DNA of 64,000 nt from JAXLRU01 sp046330935 (GCA_046330935.1 JAXLRU010000007.1:186001-250000); one strand, 5' to 3'; numbered from the stretch's first letter, positions 1 to 8,595 are shown. Notes: a model not told the origin generated them from the sequence alone. Numbers and translations: made by a program.

Positions 1-271
1 CGGTGCCGTCGGTGACGGTCACCTGCAGGAGCTCCCCGCGCCGGGCGCGCATGGGCCGCGCGGACGCCGAGACGACCTCCGCGACGATCGTCGCCTCCTC
101 GCCCTCGGTGAGGGCGTGGATCGGGGACAGCTCGGCCCACGACTCGTAGCGGCGCGGGTAGTGCCGCAGCAGGTCGCCGACCGTCTCGACGCCGAGCTTC
201 GCGAGCCCGGTGACGGCGGCCTTGCGTCCGAACACCTTCGCCAGCGGCGTGTCGGTGCGCAACGACGTCAT
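1..271 (-). CDS. recG: ATP-dependent DNA helicase RecG, N-terminal fragment
   Basis: The first 90 residues of RecG are present; the rest lies beyond the left edge. RecG remodels stalled replication forks and branched DNA. The visible part reads LGVETVGDLLRHYPRRYESW, the helix-hairpin-helix-like start of the wedge domain, followed by the beginning of the OB fold (TIVAEVV...GELLQVTVTDG). The ATG at 271 lies 4 nt after the stop codon of the upstream DAK2 gene, so translation is probably coupled. The pair DAK2-recG is the usual actinobacterial arrangement. Helicase motifs cannot be checked here because they are outside the window. Confidence 0.9.
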   Translation of the reverse strand, partial: MTSLRTDTPLAKVFGRKAAVTGLAKLGVETVGDLLRHYPRRYESWAELSPIHALTEGEEATIVAEVVSASARPMRARRGELLQVTVTDGT

Positions 272-275
272 GCCC

Positions 276-2024
276 TCACTCGACCCCGATCAGCAGCGGC
301 CACCGCGGCTGGCCCCCGTCGTGCAGGGACACCTCGACGTCGGGGTGGCGCTGCCCGAGGTGGGCGCACACGGCGGCCACGAGGTCCTCGGGCACCTCGG
401 CGCCGCTGACGAGGGTGACCAGCTCGCCCCCGGCGGCCAGGAGGCGGTCGAGGACGGCGACGGCGACCCGCGCGGCACCCGCGCCGCCCTCGTCCACGGC
501 GGCGGAGGTGAGGACGTCGCCACCGACGACGCCGAACCAGCCGTCCTGACCCACCGGACCGGGTGCCCGGGTCAGCGCCCCCTCCCGGGTGGCGCCCGCG
601 GCGGAGGACATCAGCACGACGTCGTCGTCGAAGCGCCGGGCCGGGTCGTGCACCGCCGCCGCCGCCAGGCCCTGGACCTGCGCGCGGGTGGGGACGACGC
701 TCACGCGCACGCCCTCCTCGCGGGCCATGGCTGCGGCCGCCTGCGCGGCGGCGAGGACGTCGGGATCGTTGGGCAGCAGCGCGACGGCCTCGGCGCGGGC
801 CGCGCGGACCGCGTCGAGCAGGCGCGCGGCGGTGACGCCGCGGCCGGGGCCGACCTCGACGACCTGGGCCCCGGCGCCCACGAACAGCGTCGCGAGCCCG
901 GGCCCGGTGGCGCAGGCGAGCAGGGCGGAGGTGGCCCGCCGGGCCCCGGCGGCGGGAACCCCCGGCGGGGGGAGCAGGCCCAGCCCGAGCTCGGGCATGG
1001 CCTCGGGTGACGGCGGCTCCACCCCCGCCGCGAGCGCCGCGTCGAGCCGGGCGGCGCCACGGGCGTGGGCGGGAGGGGCCTCGTGGGGGTGGCCGACGAG
1101 GCTGGTGATCCGGATCTGGGACGGCCGGCCCACCTCGACGGCGGCCTCGACGGCCTCGCCCGGCCGGTCGACGTGCACGTGGACGTGCCAGAGCCCCGCG
1201 CCGCCGACGACCACCAGCGACTCGCCGAGCTCGGCGAGCCGCGCGCGCAGCGCCGCGACGGCGTCGTCGGCGGCGTGCAGGAGGTACATCACCTCGTACG
1301 CGGGGCCGGTCGGGTCGGCGTCGTCGCACCACGAGAGGTCGACCGGGGGCAGCGTGGCGGCCCGGGCGGGACGGCGCCGCCCCGGTGCCGTCCCCTCGAG
1401 GGTCTGCTCGCCGCGGACGACGTCGACCAGGGCGCGCAACGCGAGCAGCACGCCCTTGCCGCCGGCATCGACGACGCCGGCCCGGCGCAGGACGTCGAGC
1501 TGGCGGGGCGTGCGCGACAGCGCGTGGCGGGCGGCCTCCGTCGCCCCGACCACCACCTCGACGAGCGGGGCGTCGGCGGGCAGGGCCAGCGCGGCCTCGG
1601 CCGCCGCACGGCTGAGGGAGAGCATCGTGCCGTGGACGGGCCGGTCGACGGCCCCCCACGCCTGTTCGTCGGCGAGGACCAGGGCGCGCCGGGCCGTGGG
1701 ACCGTCGAGCACGCCCGACTCGCCCACCGCCTGCGACCAGGCGCGGATCATCTGGGCGAAGATCGCGCCCGAGTTGCCCCGCGCCCCCAGCAGGACCCCG
1801 CCGGCGAACGCCTCGGTCACCTCGACCAGGCCCGCCTCGGGCGCCAGGTCGGCGGCTGCGGCGTACCCGGCCTCGACCGTCATGTACAGGTTGGTCCCCG
1901 TGTCGCCGTCGGGCACGGGGTAGACGTTGAGCGCGTCGATCTCCTCACGCGCCCCGGCGAGGGCGGCCAGCAGCGTCCCCGCCCAGCGGCGCGCGGCCGT
2001 CGCGTCGAGTGCCTGCAGCACCAT
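276..2024 (-). CDS. DAK2 domain protein (FakA/YloV-like kinase)
   Basis: A 582-residue protein of the DAK2/YloV family, whose best-studied member FakA phosphorylates fatty acids bound to FakB; the substrate here is unproven. Residues 33-45 read NVYPVPDGDTGTN, the ATP/Mg-binding aspartate motif of dihydroxyacetone-kinase L domains. The middle and C-terminal parts (about 240-580) match the rest of the family, with a DegV-like C-terminal fold expected. The ATG at 2024 has GAGGAGG about 8 nt upstream. A promoter box TAGCCT lies at 2114-2109 on the same strand. It forms an operon with recG, 4 nt downstream. No fakB-like degV gene is visible in the window. Confidence 0.85.
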   Translation of the reverse strand: MVLQALDATAARRWAGTLLAALAGAREEIDALNVYPVPDGDTGTNLYMTVEAGYAAAADLAPEAGLVEVTEAFAGGVLLGARGNSGAIFAQMIRAWSQAVGESGVLDGPTARRALVLADEQAWGAVDRPVHGTMLSLSRAAAEAALALPADAPLVEVVVGATEAARHALSRTPRQLDVLRRAGVVDAGGKGVLLALRALVDVVRGEQTLEGTAPGRRRPARAATLPPVDLSWCDDADPTGPAYEVMYLLHAADDAVAALRARLAELGESLVVVGGAGLWHVHVHVDRPGEAVEAAVEVGRPSQIRITSLVGHPHEAPPAHARGAARLDAALAAGVEPPSPEAMPELGLGLLPPPGVPAAGARRATSALLACATGPGLATLFVGAGAQVVEVGPGRGVTAARLLDAVRAARAEAVALLPNDPDVLAAAQAAAAMAREEGVRVSVVPTRAQVQGLAAAAVHDPARRFDDDVVLMSSAAGATREGALTRAPGPVGQDGWFGVVGGDVLTSAAVDEGGAGAARVAVAVLDRLLAAGGELVTLVSGAEVPEDLVAAVCAHLGQRHPDVEVSLHDGGQPRWPLLIGVE

Positions 2025-2108
2025 GGACGCGACCTCCTCGTGACCTCACCGCCCCGGCTGCCGGGTACCCGTCCGCGGCGCCGCACACACGGCCCCAGGG
2101 ATGCTGGC

Positions 2109-2114
2109 AGGCTA
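2109..2114 (-). promoter_or_regulatory. -10 box for the DAK2-recG operon
   Basis: TAGCCT on the minus strand lies about 85 nt before the ATG at 2024. It matches the TANNNT form that recurs throughout the window. No convincing -35 hexamer is seen. Inference from sequence only. Confidence 0.4.
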
Positions 2115-2130
2115 GTCCACGTGCTCCGGT

Positions 2131-2160
2131 TTGGGGCCACGCGGCGCCGTCGGCTACCCT
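2131..2160 (+). promoter_or_regulatory. Probable rpmB promoter
   Basis: TTGGGG at 2131-2136 and TACCCT at 2155-2160 are separated by 18 bp. Initiation near 2167 would give a 5' leader of about 124 nt before rpmB. That leader contains a small hairpin, GGGTGC/GCACCC at 2237-2254. The boxes face away from the DAK2 promoter, so 2025-2290 is a divergent control region. Confidence 0.45.
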
Positions 2161-2290
2161 TGCCGGGTTGCCCGTTCGACCGCCGGGGTCATCCCGGCTG
2201 TTCGGCACGGGCACAGCGCGTCCGGACTGCCCGTGAGGGTGCCGGTGAGCACCCTTACGAGTAACCCTCCGATCCGTCAGGAGTACCACC

Positions 2291-2476
2291 GTGGCTGCCA
2301 ACTGCGACGTCTGCGGCAAGGGGCCGGGCTTCGGGTACAGCGTCTCCCACTCGCACCGCCGCACCAAGCGCCGCTGGAACCCCAACATCCAGCGCGTGCG
2401 GACCACGGTCGCGGGGACGCCGAAGCGCCTCAACGTCTGCACCTCCTGCCTGAAGGCCGGCAAGGTCACCCGCTGA
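2291..2476 (+). CDS. rpmB: 50S ribosomal protein L28 (zinc-binding form)
   Basis: A 61-residue L28 protein of the large ribosomal subunit. It begins MAANCDVCGKGPGFG, has the basic core SHSHRRTKRRWNPN, and ends CTSCLKAGKVTR. The CxxC pairs at both ends make it the zinc-ribbon (C+) version. GTG start at 2291 with AGGAG 8 nt upstream. It is transcribed alone and closed by a strong hairpin at 2515-2541. Length and sequence are normal for the family. Many actinobacteria carry a second, cysteine-free copy used under zinc limitation; none is in this window. Confidence 0.97.
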   Translation: MAANCDVCGKGPGFGYSVSHSHRRTKRRWNPNIQRVRTTVAGTPKRLNVCTSCLKAGKVTR

Positions 2477-2514
2477 CCTCGCCGCCCACGCAGGGCGTCT
2501 GAACGAGCTCCGAG

Positions 2515-2541
2515 GGGCCGGACCGCATCGCGGTCCGGCCC
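2515..2541. terminator. Bidirectional terminator between rpmB and thiL
   Basis: A perfect 12-bp stem (2515-2526 with 2530-2541) with a 3-nt loop lies between the convergent rpmB and thiL genes. It lacks a U tract on either strand, as is common in high-G+C actinobacteria. Confidence 0.75.
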
Positions 2542-2571
2542 TCCGCTGTCCCCGCGCCCGCTGCGGCGGTC

Positions 2572-3567
2572 TCAGCTCCAATGGACCCAGCCCTGCGTGC
2601 CGCGCCACGTCTCGCCGTCGAGCACCACTGCCGATCCGCCCTGCGGCACGACCCGGCCGATCCCGCGGAAGCCCGGTGGGAGGGCGCTCCCCGGCGGGAA
2701 GCAGGCGAGCATGGCGTGGTCCTCCCCGCCCGAGAGCACCCACTCCCACGCCTGGGCGTCGTCACGCGCCACCGGGCGCAGTCCGGCGACATCGGCGGCC
2801 AGCCCTTCGCGGGACAGGTCGAGGGTGACCCCCGAGGCGCGCGCGCTCCGGGCGGCGTCGCGCAGCAGCCCGTCGCTGGTGTCGATCATCGCGGTCGCCC
2901 CGGCCGCCGCGGCCGCCGCACCGGCGGCGTAGGGGGGCCTCGGCCGCACCTGGGCCGTCACCGCCTCCCGCACCGCCGCTTCGTCGAGCCCCGGCGCGCG
3001 CCGCCCGTCCCGCGCGTCGAAGAGCAGCTGCAGGCCGGCCGCCGCCGGACCCAGCCGCCCCGCGACGGCGACGACGTCACCCGGCCGCGCGCCGTCACGG
3101 CGCACCGCGGGCCCGTCGAGGACCCCCAGGGCCGTCGCGGTGAGCATCGCCACGGGTCCGGCCGACAGATCGCCCCCGATGACGGCCGCGCCTGCTCGGG
3201 CGCACTCCTCCGCGAGGCCGTGGGAGACCGCGACCGCCCAGCCCACCTCCCGGTCCGCAGGAGCGGCGAGGGTGACGACGAGCCCCAGCGGGCGCGCTCC
3301 CATCGCCGCGACGTCGGCGAGGTTCTGCGCCGCGAGCTTCACCCCCACGTCGTGGCCGCCGGACCACTCCGGCAGGAAGTCCTCCCCCTCGACGAGCGCG
3401 TCGGTGCTCACCACCAGGCGCCCGGCCAGGGGTGCGAGCACCGCCGCGTCGTCACCGGGGCCCAGCTCCAGCCATGGGGGCGGCGGCGGGTAGACGGCCG
3501 TGACCGCCGCGATCACCGCGTCCTCGCCCACGTCGCGCAAGGTGGGTGCAGGACTGCCCTCTGTCAC
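2572..3567 (-). CDS. thiL: Thiamine-monophosphate kinase
   Basis: ThiL phosphorylates thiamine monophosphate to thiamine diphosphate, the last step of cofactor synthesis in the cytosol. The 331-residue protein has the family landmarks in order: GPGDDAAVL (ATP and Mg binding), STDALVEGEDF, GGDLSAG and IDTSDGLLRDA, the last being part of the substrate site. The GTG at 3567 (VTEGSPAP) is chosen because AGGGAGG lies 8 nt upstream; an in-frame GTG at 3606 has no such site. TPP made here serves acetolactate synthase, encoded at 39018-40814. The gene is monocistronic and converges on rpmB. Confidence 0.93.
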   Translation of the reverse strand: MTEGSPAPTLRDVGEDAVIAAVTAVYPPPPPWLELGPGDDAAVLAPLAGRLVVSTDALVEGEDFLPEWSGGHDVGVKLAAQNLADVAAMGARPLGLVVTLAAPADREVGWAVAVSHGLAEECARAGAAVIGGDLSAGPVAMLTATALGVLDGPAVRRDGARPGDVVAVAGRLGPAAAGLQLLFDARDGRRAPGLDEAAVREAVTAQVRPRPPYAAGAAAAAAGATAMIDTSDGLLRDAARSARASGVTLDLSREGLAADVAGLRPVARDDAQAWEWVLSGGEDHAMLACFPPGSALPPGFRGIGRVVPQGGSAVVLDGETWRGTQGWVHWS

Positions 3568-3834
3568 GACCGTGGCCTCCCTGTCCGCTGCGAACCGGCC
3601 ACCCACGGTGACCAGGCACGGTACGCGATCGTCGTCACGCGGACGGGGTGCACGGCGGGCAGCCCGGACACGGTAGCGTGGCCCGGCCAGATCGAACGGC
3701 GACGGTCTCCGTCGCGCGACTGCCGACGACGATCACTCCGTCGGCGCCTCTGGCGGCACAGGACGTCCGCGGGGCAGGCAGCCCCGCGGTGAGCATGCGG
3801 GCCGGGGGCCCGTGACGGCGGTGAAGGAGTCGAG

Positions 3835-4068
3835 GTGGTCCAGGCGTACATCCTGATCCAGGCGGAGGCCGGGCGCGCCTCGTCGGTGGCTGACGAGATC
3901 GCGACGATTCAGGGCGTCACGCATGCCGATCACGTCACCGGCCCGTACGACGTGATCGCGCGCCTCGAGGCCGCCAGCGTCGACGAGCTCGGCCGCCTCG
4001 TCGTGGCCCGGGTGCAGGAGATCCCCGGCATCACCCGCACCGTGACGTGCACCGTCGTCAACCTCTGA
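3835..4068 (+). CDS. Lrp/AsnC-type ligand-binding (RAM) domain protein
   Basis: This 77-residue protein consists only of the regulation-of-amino-acid-metabolism domain, without the Lrp helix-turn-helix. The pattern VQAYILIQAEAG...VADEIATIQGVTHADHVTGPYDVIARLEA...GITRTVTCTVV is the typical beta-alpha-beta fold that forms rings and binds small amino acids. GTG start at 3835 behind GAAGGAG. Such stand-alone proteins sit next to thiL in many actinobacteria. How one without a DNA-binding domain acts is not clear; hetero-oligomerisation with a full Lrp protein is a possibility, not shown by the sequence. Confidence 0.85.
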   Translation: MVQAYILIQAEAGRASSVADEIATIQGVTHADHVTGPYDVIARLEAASVDELGRLVVARVQEIPGITRTVTCTVVNL

Positions 4069-4081
4069 TCCCTGCCACGTC

Positions 4082-4543
4082 GTGAGCGCGAGCGGGTGGC
4101 GTCCGGCGGCCCTCGCCCCGGCCCTGGCGCTCCTGCTCGTCACCGGCTGCAGCGAGGGCGAGGCCGGCCTCGCCGCCGGACCTCGACGTGACGACCCGGC
4201 CTGCACGCGGCTGAGCGCCGCCCTGCCCCCCACCGTCCTCGGGGGGTCGAGGGTCGGCGACGACGACCGTGGCGACGCCCGCTGGGGCTCACCCGCCGTC
4301 GTCCTCGGCTGCGGGCACACTCCCCCGGGCCCGAGCACCAGGGCGTGCCTGGGGGTCGACGGCGTCGACTGGCTGGTCGACGATCCCGAGGCCGACCCGA
4401 TCCGGTTCACCAGTTACGGGCGGGACCCGGCCGTCGTCGTCCTCGTGCCCGCCCGCTACGGGCGCGAGCGCGCGAGCGAGGCCCTGGCCGACCTCGCGGG
4501 CGCCGTCGCCGGCCTGCCCCGCGAGGGCCCCGGCTGCAGCTGA
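4082..4543 (+). CDS. DUF3515 family lipoprotein
   Basis: A 153-residue exported protein of unknown function. The N-terminus is a lipoprotein signal: hydrophobic run ALAPALALLLVTGC with the lipobox Cys near residue 23. The mature part shows the family signature of a WLVD...IRFTSYGRDPAVVVLVPARY stretch and paired cysteines (PACTRL; VLGCGH; RACLG; GPGCS). The GTG start at 4082 is 13 nt after the preceding gene, so they are probably co-transcribed. This neighbour of thiL is conserved across actinobacteria, but no biochemical role is known to me. Confidence 0.8.
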   Translation: MSASGWRPAALAPALALLLVTGCSEGEAGLAAGPRRDDPACTRLSAALPPTVLGGSRVGDDDRGDARWGSPAVVLGCGHTPPGPSTRACLGVDGVDWLVDDPEADPIRFTSYGRDPAVVVLVPARYGRERASEALADLAGAVAGLPREGPGCS

Positions 4544-4598
4544 TCCTCACGCGGCGACATCGGGTGCGCGGGGCGAGGCGGGCGGACAGGCTGGGCCG

Positions 4599-5276
4599 GT
4601 GACCGCCGAATCCGCCCTCGCCGACGCCTGGCCCCTGTTCGGCCTGCGCCTCGCCCACGGGGACCTGCTCCTGCGCGTCGTCCGCGACGCCGACGCTCTG
4701 GCACTCGGGCGCATCCTGCACCGGGTGCTTGCCGAGGACGAGGCGCACTTCATGCCGAACGTGAGCCGCCAGGCCGTCGCGGACACGGAGGCCGAGACCG
4801 TCCGGCGCTCGGTCCAGTACCACTGGGGGCTGCGCGCGGGACTGCGTGTCTCGTCGTGGGCCCTGCCCTTCGCGGTGGTCCACGAGGGGCAGGTCGTGGG
4901 CTGCCAGGACCTGCGCGCCGACGACTTCGCGGTGCTCCGCCAGGTGGACACCGGGTCCTACCTCGCCCCCGACCGCCGGGGGCACGGCCTGGGCACGCGG
5001 GTGCGGGCGATGGTGCTCGACCTCGCGTTCACGCACCTGGGCGCGAGCACGGCGTCGAGCTCCTACATCGAGGGCAACGAGGCCTCGCGCCGGGTCTCGC
5101 AGCGGCTCGGGTACGAGCCCGACGGGCTGAGCCTGATGGAGTTCCGCGGCCGCCGCCTGCGCGACCACCGCATGCGCGTCGACGCGCAGCGCTGGGCTGA
5201 GGTGCGCCCTGAGTGGCTGGACGACGTGACCGTCGCCGGCGTCGAGGCGGTGCGCCCGCTGCTGGGGGCGCCGTGA
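4599..5276 (+). CDS. GNAT family N-acetyltransferase
   Basis: A 225-residue acetyltransferase related to the RimJ/RimL group. It has VVHEGQVVGCQDLRADDF (beta strands 3-4), then LAPDRRGHGLGTRVRAMVL, the acetyl-CoA pyrophosphate-binding motif A with an R-x-x-G-x-G/A core, and SSYIEGNEASRRVSQRLGY, where the Asn-Ser region forms motif B. The acceptor is unknown; ribosomal proteins, antibiotics or small amines are all possible. GTG at 4599 is preceded 6 nt upstream by CAGGCT (4587-4592) and has no ribosome site, suggesting leaderless expression. Its stop codon forms part of an inverted repeat shared with ddl. Confidence 0.8.
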   Translation: MTAESALADAWPLFGLRLAHGDLLLRVVRDADALALGRILHRVLAEDEAHFMPNVSRQAVADTEAETVRRSVQYHWGLRAGLRVSSWALPFAVVHEGQVVGCQDLRADDFAVLRQVDTGSYLAPDRRGHGLGTRVRAMVLDLAFTHLGASTASSSYIEGNEASRRVSQRLGYEPDGLSLMEFRGRRLRDHRMRVDAQRWAEVRPEWLDDVTVAGVEAVRPLLGAP

Positions 5277-5298
5277 GCGCGCGTGCGGGCGGCGCTCA
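5274..5298. terminator. Hairpin containing both convergent stop codons
   Basis: TGAGCGC (5274-5280) and GCGCTCA (5292-5298) form a perfect 7-bp stem with an 11-nt loop. The TGA of the acetyltransferase and the TGA of ddl on the other strand are the outer ends of the stem. It may serve as a compact two-way terminator. Confidence 0.45.
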
Positions 5299-6453
5299 GC
5301 GCAGCCCGACGGGCCGCTGCAGGGCGAGCCGGATCAGCCGGTCCACCAGCTCGGGGTAGCCGATGCCCGACTCCTGCCACATGCGGGGGTACATCGACAG
5401 CGGGGTGAACCCCGGCATCGTGTTCAGCTCGTTCACCGTGACGGTGCCGTCCTGCGCCACGAAGAAGTCGACCCGGGCCAGGCCCTCGCAGCCCATGACC
5501 TCGAACACCTCGGCCGACAACGCCCGCACGCGGGCGACGACCTCCTCGGGGAGGTCGGCCGGGCAGGACAGGCGCACGGACTCCTCGTCGAGGTACTTGG
5601 CCTCGAAGTCGTAGAACGCGTGGCCGGACACCACCTCGATCTCGCCGGGCAGGCTCGTCAGCGGGGCCCCGCCGTCGAGGGACTCCAGCACCGCGCACTC
5701 GATCTCGCGCCCGTACAGGGCGGCCTCGACCACGACCTTCGGATCGTGTCGGCGGGCCTGCGCCATGGCGGCGGCGAGTCCCTCGGGCCCGTCGACCTTG
5801 CTGATCCCGAGGCTCGAGCCCGCCCGGGCGGGCTTGACGAAGACCGGCCATCCCAGCCCGGCGACTCGCTCCGCCACGGCGTCGGGGTCGCGCTCCCACT
5901 GGCGGGCGGTCACCAGCTCCCACGGCCCCACCGGTACGCCCGCGCCGGCGAGCATGACCTTCATCACGTGCTTGTCCATGCTCGCGGCGCTGGCCAGCAC
6001 GCCCGAGCCGACGTAGCGGACGTCGGCGAGCTCCAGCAGGCCCTGCAGCGTGCCGTCCTCCCCGAACGGGCCGTGCAGCAGCGGGAAGACGACGTCGACC
6101 TCGCCGAGCGTCTGCGGCACCCGCGCCGGCTCCAGCACGGTGAGGTTGCGGTCCCCCACGCGCGTGGGCAGCAGCACCTGCGGCCCCTCGCCGTCCTTCA
6201 CCTGGGGCAGCGCGCCCGCGGTGAGCTCCCACCGCGACGGGTCGTCCTCGGCGAGGACCCAGGAGCCCTCGGGCGTGATGCCGATCGGGACGACCTCGTA
6301 GCGTTCGCGGTCCAGCGCGCGCAGCACGCCCGCCGCCGTCACGCAGCTGATCGGGTGCTCCCCCGAGCGACCGCCGAAGACGAGGGCCACGCGGGGGCGC
6401 GGGGCGCCGGTCCCGGTGGCGGCGGTGAGGGGGACGTCGTGCGGCTGGCTCAC
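5296..6453 (-). CDS. ddl: D-alanine--D-alanine ligase
   Basis: Ddl joins two D-alanines using ATP, making the dipeptide for UDP-MurNAc-pentapeptide in the cytosol. The 385-residue ATP-grasp protein has RVALVFGGRSGEHPIS at its start, FPLLHGPFGEDGTLQG, WPVFVKPARAGSSLGISKV (ATP-binding lysine loop), and VNELNTMPGFTPLSMYP near the end, where Glu and Asn bind magnesium. The GTG at 6453 is chosen because TACGCT lies 7 nt upstream and no ribosome site is present, the leaderless pattern. An in-frame upstream extension with Gly-Pro repeats is rejected. murA at 14771-16090 acts in the same pathway. Confidence 0.95.
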   Translation of the reverse strand: MSQPHDVPLTAATGTGAPRPRVALVFGGRSGEHPISCVTAAGVLRALDRERYEVVPIGITPEGSWVLAEDDPSRWELTAGALPQVKDGEGPQVLLPTRVGDRNLTVLEPARVPQTLGEVDVVFPLLHGPFGEDGTLQGLLELADVRYVGSGVLASAASMDKHVMKVMLAGAGVPVGPWELVTARQWERDPDAVAERVAGLGWPVFVKPARAGSSLGISKVDGPEGLAAAMAQARRHDPKVVVEAALYGREIECAVLESLDGGAPLTSLPGEIEVVSGHAFYDFEAKYLDEESVRLSCPADLPEEVVARVRALSAEVFEVMGCEGLARVDFFVAQDGTVTVNELNTMPGFTPLSMYPRMWQESGIGYPELVDRLIRLALQRPVGLR

Positions 6454-6626
6454 CCGCGGGAGCGTACCGGTGCCGTGTGTCGGCCCTGTTCCGTCCCCGG
6501 CGGGGCCGGTCGGGATCGTGGCGCCGGTCGGGCCGGGCGAGCCGGGCGAACCGGGCGCGCCCGGGGACGACGCGGGCACCCCGCCGCCGCTCGAGGCGGC
6601 GACGGGGTGCCCGGGGTGCATCGTCG

Positions 6627-8384
6627 TCAGCAGGCGGAGGCGAGCGCCGCGGGGTCGCCGGTGCCGCGGACGGTGCTCACCCCACCGGCCGTGCTCACCT
6701 GGGTCACTCCGGCCGAAGCCGGGACACCCGCCACGGACGACCGCGCGACGACGGCGAGGTAGCCGCCCGGCCACGCCGCGGGGACGCTGACGCAGCTCGC
6801 GCCGGTGCTCGCGCCGGCGGCCTTGCGCGTGATCGTCTTGCAGGTCTTCTTGCCGTTCTTGCCGGTCTTGCACTTCTTGACCGTCTTCACCTTCGTCGAC
6901 TTGCTGCTCTTCGTCGGCTTGGTGGTGGTCGCCGACGTAGTCGGGCGGGTGGTCGTCGGCGTGGTGGTGGCGATCGGGTCGGTCGAGACCAGCACGTCGT
7001 CGAGCAGGAACGACGCGGTCGTGTCGCCCTCGACGTAGAGCTGGGTGCTCGTGGCGTCGGCCGGGACCGTGTACTGGCCCGACAGGCGCGTCCACGAGCC
7101 GGTGGAGGCCGCGGCGGCGTCCCCCACGTGGTCGTAGGCCGTCGTCCCGCCCGAGACGCGCTCCACGCTGAGGTTCAGCGACGACGCCGGGGCGCCGTCG
7201 GCGAGCTTCACCCAGGCCGCCACGTAGTAGGTGCTGCCGGGGCGCAGGATCGACGTCACGTCGCGGATCGCACCGTTCCAGACGTCGGTCCGCCCGGTGA
7301 CGCTCAGCGCGGAGCCGGTGCGCCCGCCGGCGGCCACGGCCACGGCCGCGGCGCCGCGCCCGGTCCAGCCCTGCGCGCCGTCGTCGAACGTCGAGGTGAG
7401 GACCGCGCCCTGCTGGGGCGGGGCGCTCGTCGTGGGCGACGTCGTGGTGGGCGTGGGCGAGGACGTCGAGGCGAACTGCGAGAAGAACTCCCAGGTCTCG
7501 GCGGGGACCCACGTGTTGCCGCTGATGCCGCCCACGCCGTCGGCGGGAGCGGGGATGTGATCGCCGTCGAAGGAGTACCACTTCACGGGGTAGCCGGCCT
7601 TGCAGCCGCTGTACTCGAACTCGGAGTGCCTGCCGGACCCTCGCGAGACCTCGGTGGGGCTGGCCGCCGTACACCCGTTGGCTCTCACGAAGGTGTCGCG
7701 GATGGACCGGCCCATCGAGATGTTCACGACGGAGTCGAAGACGCCGTGGACGCCCATGTAGGCCACCGGATCGGTCCCGCCGGCGCAGCCGCTGAGCTGC
7801 CCGCCGGAGAGCACCGCCACCGCGCGGAACACCTTCGGCCGCGCGCAGGCCAGCGCGAAGCTGAACGCACCGCCGTAGCTCCAGCCGGTGGAGAACACCT
7901 GGCTGGTGTCGACGCACAGCCCGTTCTCGATCTCGGCGATGATGGCGTCGACGAGCGCGACGTCCTCACCGCCGGTGTTCGCCCAGCCGGCGTTGAGCCC
8001 CTGCGGGGCCACGAAGATGGCGGTGTTGTTCGACAGCCGCTTGAGCCCGAAGTAGGCCCAGGAGTCGCGCTGCACCGTCTGCCCGGTGGCGACGTCGACG
8101 GCCGACCCGTTGAGCCAGTGCATCCCGAAGATCAGCTTGTACTGCTTGCGGGAGTCGTAGCCGTCGGGCACGGAGAGGATGTAGCTGCGCTGCTTGCCGT
8201 TGTTCATGATCGTGCGGGTGCCGCTGGACAGCGTGGGGGCCTTCCCGCAGCCCGCCGTCCCGCCCGCGGCCTGCGCGCCGCTCGCGCCCACGAGGGCGCC
8301 GGCGGTCATCCCGGCACACGACAGGGCCAGGGCGGCGAGGGCCGCAGGCAGTCTCCGTCGGCGGCGCTTCATTGCCTCTCGCAC
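6627..8384 (-). CDS. Secreted CE1-type esterase with carbohydrate-binding modules
   Basis: A 585-residue secreted hydrolase of the feruloyl/acetyl-xylan esterase and LpqC-type family. After a signal peptide (basic start, hydrophobic core, cut near AQA-AGG, residue 40) comes the alpha/beta-hydrolase domain (about 45-310) with GMHWLNGSA forming the oxyanion region and GWSYG holding the nucleophile Ser169; SFDGDHIPAP probably carries the catalytic His. A Thr/Pro/Ser linker leads to a CBM4_9-like beta-sandwich (about 335-480, FDDGAQGWTGRG...LLDDVLV), a Lys/Thr-rich stretch, and a last ~55 residues between two cysteines that look like a shortened CBM2. GTG at 8384 has GAAGGAG 6 nt upstream. Role inferred: removing acyl groups from plant cell-wall polymers. 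Confidence 0.85.
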   Translation of the reverse strand: MREAMKRRRRRLPAALAALALSCAGMTAGALVGASGAQAAGGTAGCGKAPTLSSGTRTIMNNGKQRSYILSVPDGYDSRKQYKLIFGMHWLNGSAVDVATGQTVQRDSWAYFGLKRLSNNTAIFVAPQGLNAGWANTGGEDVALVDAIIAEIENGLCVDTSQVFSTGWSYGGAFSFALACARPKVFRAVAVLSGGQLSGCAGGTDPVAYMGVHGVFDSVVNISMGRSIRDTFVRANGCTAASPTEVSRGSGRHSEFEYSGCKAGYPVKWYSFDGDHIPAPADGVGGISGNTWVPAETWEFFSQFASTSSPTPTTTSPTTSAPPQQGAVLTSTFDDGAQGWTGRGAAAVAVAAGGRTGSALSVTGRTDVWNGAIRDVTSILRPGSTYYVAAWVKLADGAPASSLNLSVERVSGGTTAYDHVGDAAAASTGSWTRLSGQYTVPADATSTQLYVEGDTTASFLLDDVLVSTDPIATTTPTTTRPTTSATTTKPTKSSKSTKVKTVKKCKTGKNGKKTCKTITRKAAGASTGASCVSVPAAWPGGYLAVVARSSVAGVPASAGVTQVSTAGGVSTVRGTGDPAALASAC

Positions 8385-8595
8385 GACGCACTCCTTCAAG
8401 GTGGGGGCAGGTTGTCGAGTCCTCGGGCCGCGCGGTCGTACGCAGGCGAACCCAAGGGGTGTGAACGCTAACACCGGCATCGCGGCCCCGGGAGTGGCAG
8501 GAACGATGACAACCTTGACGTGCAACGACGGGCGCCGGGCGGGGCGAGGACTGCGGCGGGCGGCGGGCGTGCGCAGCCGGTTCTAGGGTGGAGCC

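Noticed and set aside
5296..6621. Longer ddl with a collagen-like N-terminal extension
   Set aside because: The family starts close to RVALVFGG and a leaderless promoter box fits the GTG at 6453; the extension lies in what appears to be promoter DNA. Kept as a low-interest finding.
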